Positions 44,734 to 52,395 of a stretch of 64,000 nt of DNA are shown here, one piece after another. The DNA is from an uncultured Sulfitobacter sp. (GTDB lineage: Bacteria; Pseudomonadota; Alphaproteobacteria; Rhodobacterales; Rhodobacteraceae), in the NCBI RefSeq assembly GCF_947499945.1, contig NZ_CANMQD010000001.1, positions 620,001 through 684,000 on the forward strand. The letters run 5' to 3'. The position numbers and the translations under genes are program-made. The notes under the pieces are model-generated. The model was given only the letters and a program-made list of their open reading frames with translations, was not told where the DNA came from and ran no database searches. Within the stretch, counting starts at the first letter, position 1. Each line of letters opens with the position of its first letter.

Positions 44734-46158
44734 ATGTTCTCCAAGTATAAAAAAACGGACACGGCCCCTGCGGCGCAGGCAGTTGTAACACCCATCGAAG
44801 TGGCAAAGCCCGAAGCCACGGCAGCATCCATGCGCCGGGCCGCGCCTGCGGCCTCTGCCGCGCCAGTGGACAAAGAGGTCAAGCGCAAGCAGCGCATGGG
44901 CGAGATCAAACTCGACCTGCACCGTGTTCTTTTGGATAACCTCAACCTCGCTGCTCTTGAGCATGCCTCAGAGAGCGACCTGCGTGCAGAAATTAACGCA
45001 ATCTCGTCCGAGCACCTGAACGAAAACTCCATCGTTCTGGGCCGCGAAGATCGCATGATCCTCAATTCTGAACTGTATGACGAGGTGACAGGCCTCGGGC
45101 CACTTGAGACATTGCTCAAAGATGAAACCGTAAACGATATTCTTGTGAACGGCCCACAGCAGATCTTTGTGGAACGCTCCGGTAAGCTTGAGCTGACGGA
45201 TGTTACATTCAAAGACGAACGCCATCTCCTGCGCATCATCGATAAAATCGTATCTGCCGTGGGCCGTCGTGTTGACGAATCAAACCCTTACGTCGATGCG
45301 CGTCTCAAGGACGGCTCGCGTTTCAACGCGATGGTGCCACCAGTTGCCGTTGATGGCTCCCTTGTTTCCATTCGTAAGTTCAAAAAGGACAAGCTGGGCA
45401 TCGACGATCTGGTGCAATTTGGTGCCTTCACCGAAGAAATGGCCGCATATCTACAAGCCGCCGTTGCAACACGCCTCAACATCATCGTGTCAGGTGGTAC
45501 AGGTTCTGGTAAAACGACCACGCTCAACGCGTTGTCGTCGTTCATCGACAACGCCGAACGTATCCTGACCATCGAGGATACAGCGGAACTCCAACTGCAA
45601 CAGACCCACGTAGGCCGGATGGAATCGCGTCCGCCAAACGTTGAAGGCAAAGGCGAGGTTTCACCGCGCGACTGTCTAAAAAACGCCCTGCGTATGCGCC
45701 CCGACCGGATCATCGTGGGTGAGACGCGTGGCGAGGAAGTTATCGACATGCTCCAGGCCATGAACACCGGCCACGACGGTTCCATGACCACAATCCACGC
45801 AAACTCTGCGCGTGATGGTGTGTCTCGTTTGGAAAACATGATCGCGATGGCGGGCATCGAGATGCCGCTCAAGGCCGTCCGCTCCCAGATTTCCTCGGCT
45901 GTGAACCTCATCGTGCAGGCCTCGCGTTTGCAAGATGGCTCGCGTCGCATGACGTCCATCACCGAGATTACCGGGATGGAAGGGGACGTAATCTCTATGC
46001 AGGAAATCTTCCGTTACCAGCGCGTGGGCCTCACGCCTGACAACAAGATTATCGGACACTTCACCGCTACAGGCGTGCGCAGCCACTACGCAGAGCGCTT
46101 CCGCATGTGGGGTTACGATTTGCCATCCTCTATCTACGAACCCATCGCGGCTGAATAA
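44734..46158 (+). CDS. cpaF: Pilus assembly ATPase CpaF/TadA
   Basis: A 474-residue secretion ATPase of the VirB11/TadA family that powers pilin polymerisation. Motifs: Walker A VSGGTGSGKTTTLNALSSFI near residue 255, Asp box ILTIEDTAELQLQQTHVGRM near 280, Walker B ALRMRPDRIIVGETRGEEVI near 320, and histidine box MNTGHDGSMTTIHANSARDG near 345. The N-terminal 60 residues are alanine-rich and not conserved. It sits inside the tad cluster, directly before tadB. Confidence 0.96.
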   Translation: MFSKYKKTDTAPAAQAVVTPIEVAKPEATAASMRRAAPAASAAPVDKEVKRKQRMGEIKLDLHRVLLDNLNLAALEHASESDLRAEINAISSEHLNENSIVLGREDRMILNSELYDEVTGLGPLETLLKDETVNDILVNGPQQIFVERSGKLELTDVTFKDERHLLRIIDKIVSAVGRRVDESNPYVDARLKDGSRFNAMVPPVAVDGSLVSIRKFKKDKLGIDDLVQFGAFTEEMAAYLQAAVATRLNIIVSGGTGSGKTTTLNALSSFIDNAERILTIEDTAELQLQQTHVGRMESRPPNVEGKGEVSPRDCLKNALRMRPDRIIVGETRGEEVIDMLQAMNTGHDGSMTTIHANSARDGVSRLENMIAMAGIEMPLKAVRSQISSAVNLIVQASRLQDGSRRMTSITEITGMEGDVISMQEIFRYQRVGLTPDNKIIGHFTATGVRSHYAERFRMWGYDLPSSIYEPIAAE

Positions 46159-46209
46159 GACAACCACCCCGAGCGACCCTACGCATTCAGCGTAAAAAGG
46201 ACCAAGACC

Positions 46210-47172
46210 ATGAGTGCAGAACCAATCATCTACGGACTGATCTTTATCGGCGTGCTTGTGCTCGTCGAGGGCCTGTACCTTGTGGCCTTCGGCAAATCCA
46301 TCTCGCTGAACTCCCGCGTGAACCGCCGCCTCGAGATGATCGAAAAAGGGGATCGCCGCGAGGAGGTTCTCGACAAGCTGCGCAAAGAAATGCAGCAGCA
46401 TATGAAATCCAAGAGCATCCCGCTCTACTCCCTGCTCTCCGAGAAGGCGCAAAAGGCCGCGATTGCCTTTACGCCTCAGCAGCTTTTGATGGTGATGGGC
46501 GGACTGTCGGTCATCGTCTTCCTGGGTCTGACGGTTGGCACCGATACCGAAACGCCCGTGCGTCTCGTCATGTCAGTGATGATGGGCGTGGGCGCTGTCT
46601 TCATGTGGATCAGCATGAAAGCCAACAAGCGTATGGGCCTCATCGAAGAGCAACTGCCCGATGCGGTTGAACTGATGGTGCGTTCCTTGCGTGTGGGCCA
46701 CCCCTTCACCAACGCCATCTCGATTGTGGCAAAAGAGATTCAGGATCCGCTTGCCTCTGAATTCGGCATCATCTCGGACGAGGCCGCTTATGGCCGCGAT
46801 GTGGGTGAAGCACTCAAAGAAATGGCCGAACGTTTGGATATGCAGGATTTACGCTTCCTCGCCGTTGCCGTGACGATCCAGCAGCAATCAGGTGGTAACC
46901 TCGCCGAGATCCTCGCGGGTCTGGCAAAAGTGATCCGCGCCCGCTTCCGCCTTTTCCGCCGTGTCAAAGCGATTACGGCCGAGGCGAAATGGTCGGGCAA
47001 GTTCCTGTCCGCCTTCCCGCTCTTGGCCCTTGCCGTAATCACAGTCGGCGATCCGCACTACTATGACGAAGTCAAAGAAACACCGTATTTCATTCCCGCC
47101 TGTTTCTTCGTCGGCATCTTCCTTGGTGTGAACCTTCTGGTGATGCGCGTCCTCACCAATATCAAAGTTTAG
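46210..47172 (+). CDS. tadB: Tad platform protein TadB
   Basis: A 320-residue inner-membrane GspF-domain protein. It has an N-terminal helix (IYGLIFIGVLVLVEGLYLVA), two central helices (LLMVMGGLSVIVFLGLTVGT; VMSVMMGVGAVFMWISMKAN), then the T2SSF cytoplasmic domain (LPDAVELMVRSLRVGHPFTN near residue 155; VTIQQQSGGNLAEILAGLAK near 225) and two C-terminal helices. With TadC it forms the platform for CpaF. AAGGACC precedes the ATG; tadC follows after nine bases. Confidence 0.94.
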   Translation: MSAEPIIYGLIFIGVLVLVEGLYLVAFGKSISLNSRVNRRLEMIEKGDRREEVLDKLRKEMQQHMKSKSIPLYSLLSEKAQKAAIAFTPQQLLMVMGGLSVIVFLGLTVGTDTETPVRLVMSVMMGVGAVFMWISMKANKRMGLIEEQLPDAVELMVRSLRVGHPFTNAISIVAKEIQDPLASEFGIISDEAAYGRDVGEALKEMAERLDMQDLRFLAVAVTIQQQSGGNLAEILAGLAKVIRARFRLFRRVKAITAEAKWSGKFLSAFPLLALAVITVGDPHYYDEVKETPYFIPACFFVGIFLGVNLLVMRVLTNIKV

Positions 47173-47181
47173 GGGGCAGTC

Positions 47182-48165
47182 ATGCTCGATACCGCAAACA
47201 CAGCAATCGGCGATGTGATGGGCCCCTTCGGCCTCATTATTATCCTTGGCGCACTTGGCCTGATCCTTGTGATGGTCACCGTCGTCATGATGGTAAACCA
47301 GCCCGAAGATCCGCTGGACAAGCTCAAGCGTGACCAGAGCGAACGCCGCAAGGGTATGGGCGAAGGCCCGGCCAGCCTGCGACAGAAAGACGGCAACGCC
47401 CAGCTTGAGAAGTTTGCAAAGTTCCTCGAGCCTGAAGATGAAGGCGAGTTGAGCCAGAAGCAGCTTGAACTACGTCAGGCTGGATACCAGTCGCGCGATG
47501 CGGTCCGTATGTTCTACTTTGCCCAGATGGCCCTTGGTCTCATTGGTCTGTTTATCGGTGTCGTCTATACCAACTTTATCGTCGAAGTTGAGATGACCAC
47601 GCAAAAGACAATGATGTGGACCCTTGGCCCCGGCGCGATCGGCTATTGGCTGCCCAAATACTGGATCACCCGCCGTGTCGCCGCCCGTGCAGAGCAGATT
47701 GAACAGGGCTTTCCCGATTGCCTCGACATGATGCTTGTCTGCGTTGAGGCAGGGCAATCACTCGACCAGTGTATTGTGCGCGTCGCCAACGAGCTTAAGG
47801 CCTCCTACCCTGCCCTTGCCGACGAGTTCGAAGTGGTGGCCCAAGAAATGAAAGCGGGTAAAGACAAAGTAAACGTGCTCAACGATCTGGGTACCCGATG
47901 CGGCGTGCAGGATATATCGTCTTTTGTAACCGTGCTGGTGCAATCGGCTGCCTTTGGTACATCCATCGCGGATGCATTGCGTGTCTATGCTGCCGAGATG
48001 CGCGACAAACGCGTAATGCGTGCCGAAGAAGCCGCAAACAAGTTGCCAACCAAGATGACACTTGCCACAATGATGTTCACCGTGCCGCCCCTGCTGATCA
48101 TCCTTGTTGGTCCTTCTGTGATGGGTATCACGAAAATGAGTGAAATGGCTGGACCTGGACAATAA
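47182..48165 (+). CDS. tadC: Tad platform protein TadC
   Basis: A 327-residue GspF-domain membrane protein, second platform subunit. It has N-terminal helix FGLIIILGALGLILVMVTVV, central helices (FAQMALGLIGLFIGVVYTNF), the T2SSF domain (QGFPDCLDMMLVCVEAGQSL near residue 180; VTVLVQSAAFGTSIADALRV near 250) and a final helix pair. The stop overlaps the following TPR gene (TAATG), so these are co-translated. It belongs to the same transcript as tadB. Confidence 0.94.
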   Translation: MLDTANTAIGDVMGPFGLIIILGALGLILVMVTVVMMVNQPEDPLDKLKRDQSERRKGMGEGPASLRQKDGNAQLEKFAKFLEPEDEGELSQKQLELRQAGYQSRDAVRMFYFAQMALGLIGLFIGVVYTNFIVEVEMTTQKTMMWTLGPGAIGYWLPKYWITRRVAARAEQIEQGFPDCLDMMLVCVEAGQSLDQCIVRVANELKASYPALADEFEVVAQEMKAGKDKVNVLNDLGTRCGVQDISSFVTVLVQSAAFGTSIADALRVYAAEMRDKRVMRAEEAANKLPTKMTLATMMFTVPPLLIILVGPSVMGITKMSEMAGPGQ

Positions 48166-48755
48166 TGACACCACGGCTAAGGCGCTTTGCCTGCCTATCG
48201 ATACTGCTCACTGCTTTAGCCGCCTGTTCGTCAGGCGGCTTTGGCGCGTCTGTGTTCACGCCAAAAGACCCTGATGCTATTGACGCCCCCGGGGTTGATC
48301 TGCGCGCCGATGGTGCCGACAATCTTGAAACCGGTCACCGCCTTGTCGCCGCTGGCCAGTACGAGCTTGCGATCCGCTCCTTCAATCGCGCGGCAATCGA
48401 CCGCGGGACCGTGGATGCGGAAATCCTGTCAGGTCTTGGCACTGCCAATCTGGGGTTGGGCCGTTTGGGACAGGCCGAACAACTGTTGCGCCGCGCGATT
48501 GAACGGGACGCGACACAGCCCGAAATCTGGAATAATTTGGGTGTTGTACTGATGGAGCGTGGCAAAAATGTCGACGCAACCCAGATATTTCGCAAGGCTT
48601 TTGCCCTCGACAATGGCGAAAGTGTCTCAATCCGCGACAATCTGCGATTAGCGCTCGAAAAATCAGAGAATTCTGGTACGTCTAATGGTAACTATGACGA
48701 ATATAAATTGGTGCGCCGTGGATCGGCAGATTATGTGATCCGCTCGGGGCTGTGA
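48165..48755 (+). CDS. tadD: TadD-like TPR lipoprotein
   Basis: A 196-residue lipoprotein with lipobox LLTALAAC near residue 20. TPR repeats fill residues 50-160 (GHRLVAAGQYELAIRSFNRA; GLGTANLGLGRLGQAEQLLR; NNLGVVLMERGKNVDATQIF). TadD proteins are outer-membrane lipoproteins needed for secretin assembly in tad systems. It overlaps tadC by one base. A second TPR lipoprotein follows, so the role may be shared. Confidence 0.88.
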   Translation: MTPRLRRFACLSILLTALAACSSGGFGASVFTPKDPDAIDAPGVDLRADGADNLETGHRLVAAGQYELAIRSFNRAAIDRGTVDAEILSGLGTANLGLGRLGQAEQLLRRAIERDATQPEIWNNLGVVLMERGKNVDATQIFRKAFALDNGESVSIRDNLRLALEKSENSGTSNGNYDEYKLVRRGSADYVIRSGL

Positions 48756-48827
48756 CCTAAAAATAGGCATAGCGTGCAACCCACCCTTGGGGCACCTCAT
48801 GAGGCAGAAGCAGTAAAGGACGCAAAA

Positions 48828-49676
48828 ATGCGCCATAATTCCGTTCTGGCAGCCCTTCTTGCGGGCGCTACATTCCTATCCGCATGCGCAGAGCAAAGCG
48901 GTGAAGAAACTGTCGAGCGTGCGTTTCAGGACGTAAACGTCATTGATGACGCAAACCTCAACGAAGTGATGCTGACCGTGGGTGACCCCAATGAGGCCGT
49001 CACATACTTCCAACGCGTTGTAAAAGAACAGCCAAAAAATGTTGAATTCCAGCGTGGCCTTGCCCAGTCGCTGATCCGCGCCAAACGCTATGACGAAGGG
49101 GCCGCCGCATGGCAGCGTACTGTCGCCCTGCCAGCCGCCACCAATGACGACCGTGTGGAGCTGGCCGATGCGCTAATCCGCGCTGGCGATTGGGCTAAGG
49201 CCGAGAAAACGCTTACCGCCATTCCGCCCACCCACGAGACATTCAAACGCTACCGCCTTGAGGCGATCATCGCCGACAGCAAGCAGCAGTGGAAGAAAGC
49301 TGACAGTTTTTATGAAACTGCCGTAGGCCTGACCACGTCACCTGCACCTGTGCTGAACAATTGGGGCTATTCCAAACTCACACGCGGCGACTACAAGGAC
49401 GCCGAGCGTCTGTTCAACAGTGCCGTGACGCAAGATAACACTCTCTTCACCGCTAAGAACAATCTCGTTCTGGCCCGTGGCGCACAGCGCAACTATAATC
49501 TGCCCGTGGTCCCTATGGACCAGACAGAGCGCGCGCAACTCCTGCACACCATGGCGCTGTCCGCGATCAAACAAGGCGACGTTGAGACTGGCAAAGGCCT
49601 TCTGCGCGAAGCCATCGACACCCATCCACAGCACTTCGAGGCGGCCTCGCGCTCTCTCGCTGCGCTCGAAGCCTGA
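48828..49676 (+). CDS. Second TPR lipoprotein of the tad locus
   Basis: A 282-residue protein with signal AALLAGATFLSAC and lipidation at the Cys. Several TPR units are visible (VTYFQRVVKEQPKNVEFQRG; LAQSLIRAKRYDEGAAAWQR; NNWGYSKLTRGDYKDAERLF; KGLLREAIDTHPQHFEAASR). It is a longer relative of the preceding TadD-like gene. AAAGGA precedes the ATG. Together they probably make the outer-membrane assembly scaffold. It ends three bases before the prepilin peptidase gene. Confidence 0.85.
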   Translation: MRHNSVLAALLAGATFLSACAEQSGEETVERAFQDVNVIDDANLNEVMLTVGDPNEAVTYFQRVVKEQPKNVEFQRGLAQSLIRAKRYDEGAAAWQRTVALPAATNDDRVELADALIRAGDWAKAEKTLTAIPPTHETFKRYRLEAIIADSKQQWKKADSFYETAVGLTTSPAPVLNNWGYSKLTRGDYKDAERLFNSAVTQDNTLFTAKNNLVLARGAQRNYNLPVVPMDQTERAQLLHTMALSAIKQGDVETGKGLLREAIDTHPQHFEAASRSLAALEA

Positions 49677-49679
49677 CCG

Positions 49680-50174
49680 ATGGCCATTACGACCTACGCC
49701 GCTGCGTGGTTTTTGCCCTTTGTCGTGCCGATCTGCCTCTATGTGATGTACACTGACCTGTCGCGTATGAAGATTACCAATATCGCCAACCTCACGTTGG
49801 CAGGTGTCTTTGTCGCGGTGGGTCTCATCGTGCTACCCTTTGACGAATACCTGTGGCGCTTGGCTGGCATGGTGATTGTTCTGTTTGTGGGCGTCATTCT
49901 GAACGCCGCAGGTGTGATGGGTGCCGGCGACAGCAAATTCATTGCCGCGGCCGCCCCCTTCGTAGCGCTTGGGGATCTTGTGCTGCTGACATTCATCTTC
50001 ATCGCGAGCCTTCTAGCCGCTGTTGTCACTCACCGAACCATCAGAATGACCCGTCTACGCCAACTCGCCCCTGATTGGACAAGCTGGGAGCAAGGTAAGA
50101 AATTTCCCATGGGCCTTGCCCTTGGACCTACACTGATCATCTATCTCGTCCTCGGTTTCCTTTATGGTGCCTGA
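49680..50174 (+). CDS. cpaA: Prepilin peptidase CpaA/TadV
   Basis: A 164-residue integral membrane aspartyl protease of family A24. The two catalytic aspartates are in LYVMYTDLSRMKI near residue 25 and AAGVMGAGDSKFIAAAAPFV near 80 (GxGD). Five or six hydrophobic helices are visible. It lacks the N-terminal methylase domain, as usual for TadV. It would process the two pilins at their EDG or ENG sites. Confidence 0.94.
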   Translation: MAITTYAAAWFLPFVVPICLYVMYTDLSRMKITNIANLTLAGVFVAVGLIVLPFDEYLWRLAGMVIVLFVGVILNAAGVMGAGDSKFIAAAAPFVALGDLVLLTFIFIASLLAAVVTHRTIRMTRLRQLAPDWTSWEQGKKFPMGLALGPTLIIYLVLGFLYGA

Positions 50175-50236
50175 AAAGGGCCATTTTTACCCCCTAAGGG
50201 TTAGTTAGCACCCGATTTCAGCACAGGGACAGACCA

Positions 50237-51544
50237 ATGAACGCTCCACTTTCCGCCGTAATGGCGCCCCCCGCGCCAAAAACTCTTAGCGATATGCGCC
50301 TGCCTGTCGTGATGATGCGCGATATCCTGTTGAAAACGATCTTCCGCAAAAACCTCGATCTGGTGAGCGATCTGTCAAAAGCAGTCTGCCTACCGATCCC
50401 AGTTGTACAAGAGCTCGTCGACATGTGCCGCACTCAGCGCCTCGTCGAGGCGACAGGCACGCTTAACGCCCAAAACGGCAATGAGATGGGCTATCAGCTC
50501 ACCGATGCCGGAAAAGACCGCGCCCTCGATGCCCTTGCACAGTCCGAATATTTCGGCCCCATGCCCGTCCCGCTTGATGTCTACCGCGAGCAGGTAAAGC
50601 GCCAGTCTGTGCGCAATATGCAGATCACCCGCGCCCAGCTTTCGGGCGCTATGGGGCACCTAATCCTGCCCGACGAATTGCTCGGAAATCTCGGCCCCGC
50701 TGTCTCTGCTGGCCGTTCCATCTTGATGTACGGCCCTCCCGGCAACGGAAAATCCTCGATCTCGAACGGCATCCGCGATGCACTTGGCGATCAGGTCTAT
50801 GTGCCACGCGCAATTGAATATGCCTCGCAGGTCATCACCGTCTTTGACCCTATTGTGCATGTCGAAGTCGAAGAAGCAGGCCAAGACCCGACATCCCTGC
50901 GCCGTATCACCCGCTATGACGCGCGTTATGTCTGTTGTGAGCGCCCCGCCGTGATCACGGGCGGTGAATTGACCATCGACATGCTTGATCTGGTCTATAA
51001 CCCCACTGCCAAAACCTATCAGGCTCCGCTTCAGCTGAAATCGACGGGGGGCATCTTTATCGTGGACGACCTTGGCCGCCAGAAAGAGCCGCCACAGGCC
51101 ATCGTCAACCGCTGGATTGTTCCGCTCGAAGAGAGCAAGGACATCCTTGCCCTGCAATCAGGTGAGAAGTTCGAAGTGCCTTTCGACACGCTGGTCATCT
51201 TCTCCACCAACTTCCACCCGAACGAGATTTTCGATACCGCCGCTCTACGCCGTATCTTCTTCAAAATCAAAATCGACGGACCAGATCAGGCGAACTTTCT
51301 CAAAATCTTTGCCATGATGGCAAAGAAGCGCAAAATGCCGCTAGACGAGGCGACCCTTATTCACCTGCTGAAAAATAAATACCCCACTATCGACAACGTC
51401 TATGCGAACTACCAGCCGATCTTCCTGATCGATCAGATCATCGCGATCTGTAACTTCGAGGGCATCCCCTACCAGATGTCGCCAGAGTTGATGGACCGCG
51501 CATGGGCCAACATGTTCGTCAAAGACGAACATATCGTGAAATAA
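50237..51544 (+). CDS. AAA ATPase with N-terminal winged-helix-like region, end of tad cluster
   Basis: A 435-residue protein. Residues 1-130 are helical with a winged-helix-like pattern (LLKTIFRKNLDLVSDLSKAV; MGYQLTDAGKDRALDALAQS). The ATPase part has Walker A MYGPPGNGKSSISNGI near residue 165, Walker B GGIFIVDDLGRQ near 274 and a sensor region (VIFSTNFHPNEIFDTAALRR near 330). There is no signal peptide or membrane helix. The gene regularly closes tad clusters in Rhodobacterales but its role is not described to my knowledge. GGGACAG precedes the ATG. Its stop overlaps the dehydrogenase start (TAATG). Confidence 0.8.
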   Translation: MNAPLSAVMAPPAPKTLSDMRLPVVMMRDILLKTIFRKNLDLVSDLSKAVCLPIPVVQELVDMCRTQRLVEATGTLNAQNGNEMGYQLTDAGKDRALDALAQSEYFGPMPVPLDVYREQVKRQSVRNMQITRAQLSGAMGHLILPDELLGNLGPAVSAGRSILMYGPPGNGKSSISNGIRDALGDQVYVPRAIEYASQVITVFDPIVHVEVEEAGQDPTSLRRITRYDARYVCCERPAVITGGELTIDMLDLVYNPTAKTYQAPLQLKSTGGIFIVDDLGRQKEPPQAIVNRWIVPLEESKDILALQSGEKFEVPFDTLVIFSTNFHPNEIFDTAALRRIFFKIKIDGPDQANFLKIFAMMAKKRKMPLDEATLIHLLKNKYPTIDNVYANYQPIFLIDQIIAICNFEGIPYQMSPELMDRAWANMFVKDEHIVK

Positions 51545-52347
51545 TGCGATCAAGAACCGGAGTTGCAGGATGTGGCCGCATGGGGGCGCCGATGCTGGCA
51601 GCTTTGCGTGCCGCAGGCCTGCCGGCGCGTGGGTATGACGTGCTCCAAATGGGCAGCCCCCATATCACGGATGACATCGCGGTCTTTTCCGAAGACCTCG
51701 ACACACTGATCACAGTGGTCCGCGACATCGAGCAAACCGAAGCGGTGCTCTTTGGCGAGCAAAATTTCGCGGCTATCCCGACCCTAATTCGCATCATTAT
51801 CAGCTCCACCCTATCACCCAAGTACGTCAAATCCCTACGCACACGCATCCCTTCCCACATCGCCCTGATCGACGCACCGATGTCAGGCGCACAGATCGCC
51901 GCACAAGAAGCGCGGCTGAGTTTTATGATCGGTGGCGACTCTGCGGATATCGATGGCGCGATGCCACTCTTTCACGCCATGGGGAAACATTTCCACCGCA
52001 TGGGCAGCTATGGCGCTGGCATGCAGGCGAAAGTTCTCAACAACCTGCTTGCCGCCTCTAACACTGCAATGACGCGCCTGATCCTCGACTGGGCCGATGC
52101 CGCTGATATGGACCGCAGCGCACTTCTGGACCTCATCCACACCTCATCTGGCCAAAACTGGTTCGCCTCAGGCTTCAATTCGATCGAATTTTCTCGTGAC
52201 GGCTTTGCGCCTGACAACACAATCGGCATCCTTGTCAAAGACGTAGCAAGTGCGCTTGATGCAGCACCCGAAGGGGCGGACACCAGCCTGCCCGAGATTG
52301 TGCAACGCACCATTGCGGCCCTCAAACCACGCGAGCCCAAAGGCTAG
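51544..52347 (+). CDS. NAD(P)-dependent 3-hydroxyisobutyrate dehydrogenase-like protein
   Basis: A 267-residue beta-hydroxyacid dehydrogenase. GVAGCGRMGAPMLAALRAAG at the N-terminus is the dinucleotide motif; SSTLSPKYVKSLRTRIPSHI then LIDAPMSGAQIAA near 112 is the substrate loop (family D-A-P-V-S-G). The catalytic lysine is in GAGMQAKVLNNLLAASN near residue 162. The overall length is slightly short. Members oxidise 3-hydroxyisobutyrate, tartronate semialdehyde or similar; the substrate is unknown. It overlaps the AAA ATPase gene by one base, so it shares that transcript. Confidence 0.85.
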   Translation: MRSRTGVAGCGRMGAPMLAALRAAGLPARGYDVLQMGSPHITDDIAVFSEDLDTLITVVRDIEQTEAVLFGEQNFAAIPTLIRIIISSTLSPKYVKSLRTRIPSHIALIDAPMSGAQIAAQEARLSFMIGGDSADIDGAMPLFHAMGKHFHRMGSYGAGMQAKVLNNLLAASNTAMTRLILDWADAADMDRSALLDLIHTSSGQNWFASGFNSIEFSRDGFAPDNTIGILVKDVASALDAAPEGADTSLPEIVQRTIAALKPREPKG

Positions 52348-52395
52348 ACCAATTTACCCATGGTCCCCCGCGCGCCACACGCTATCTTACTCACC

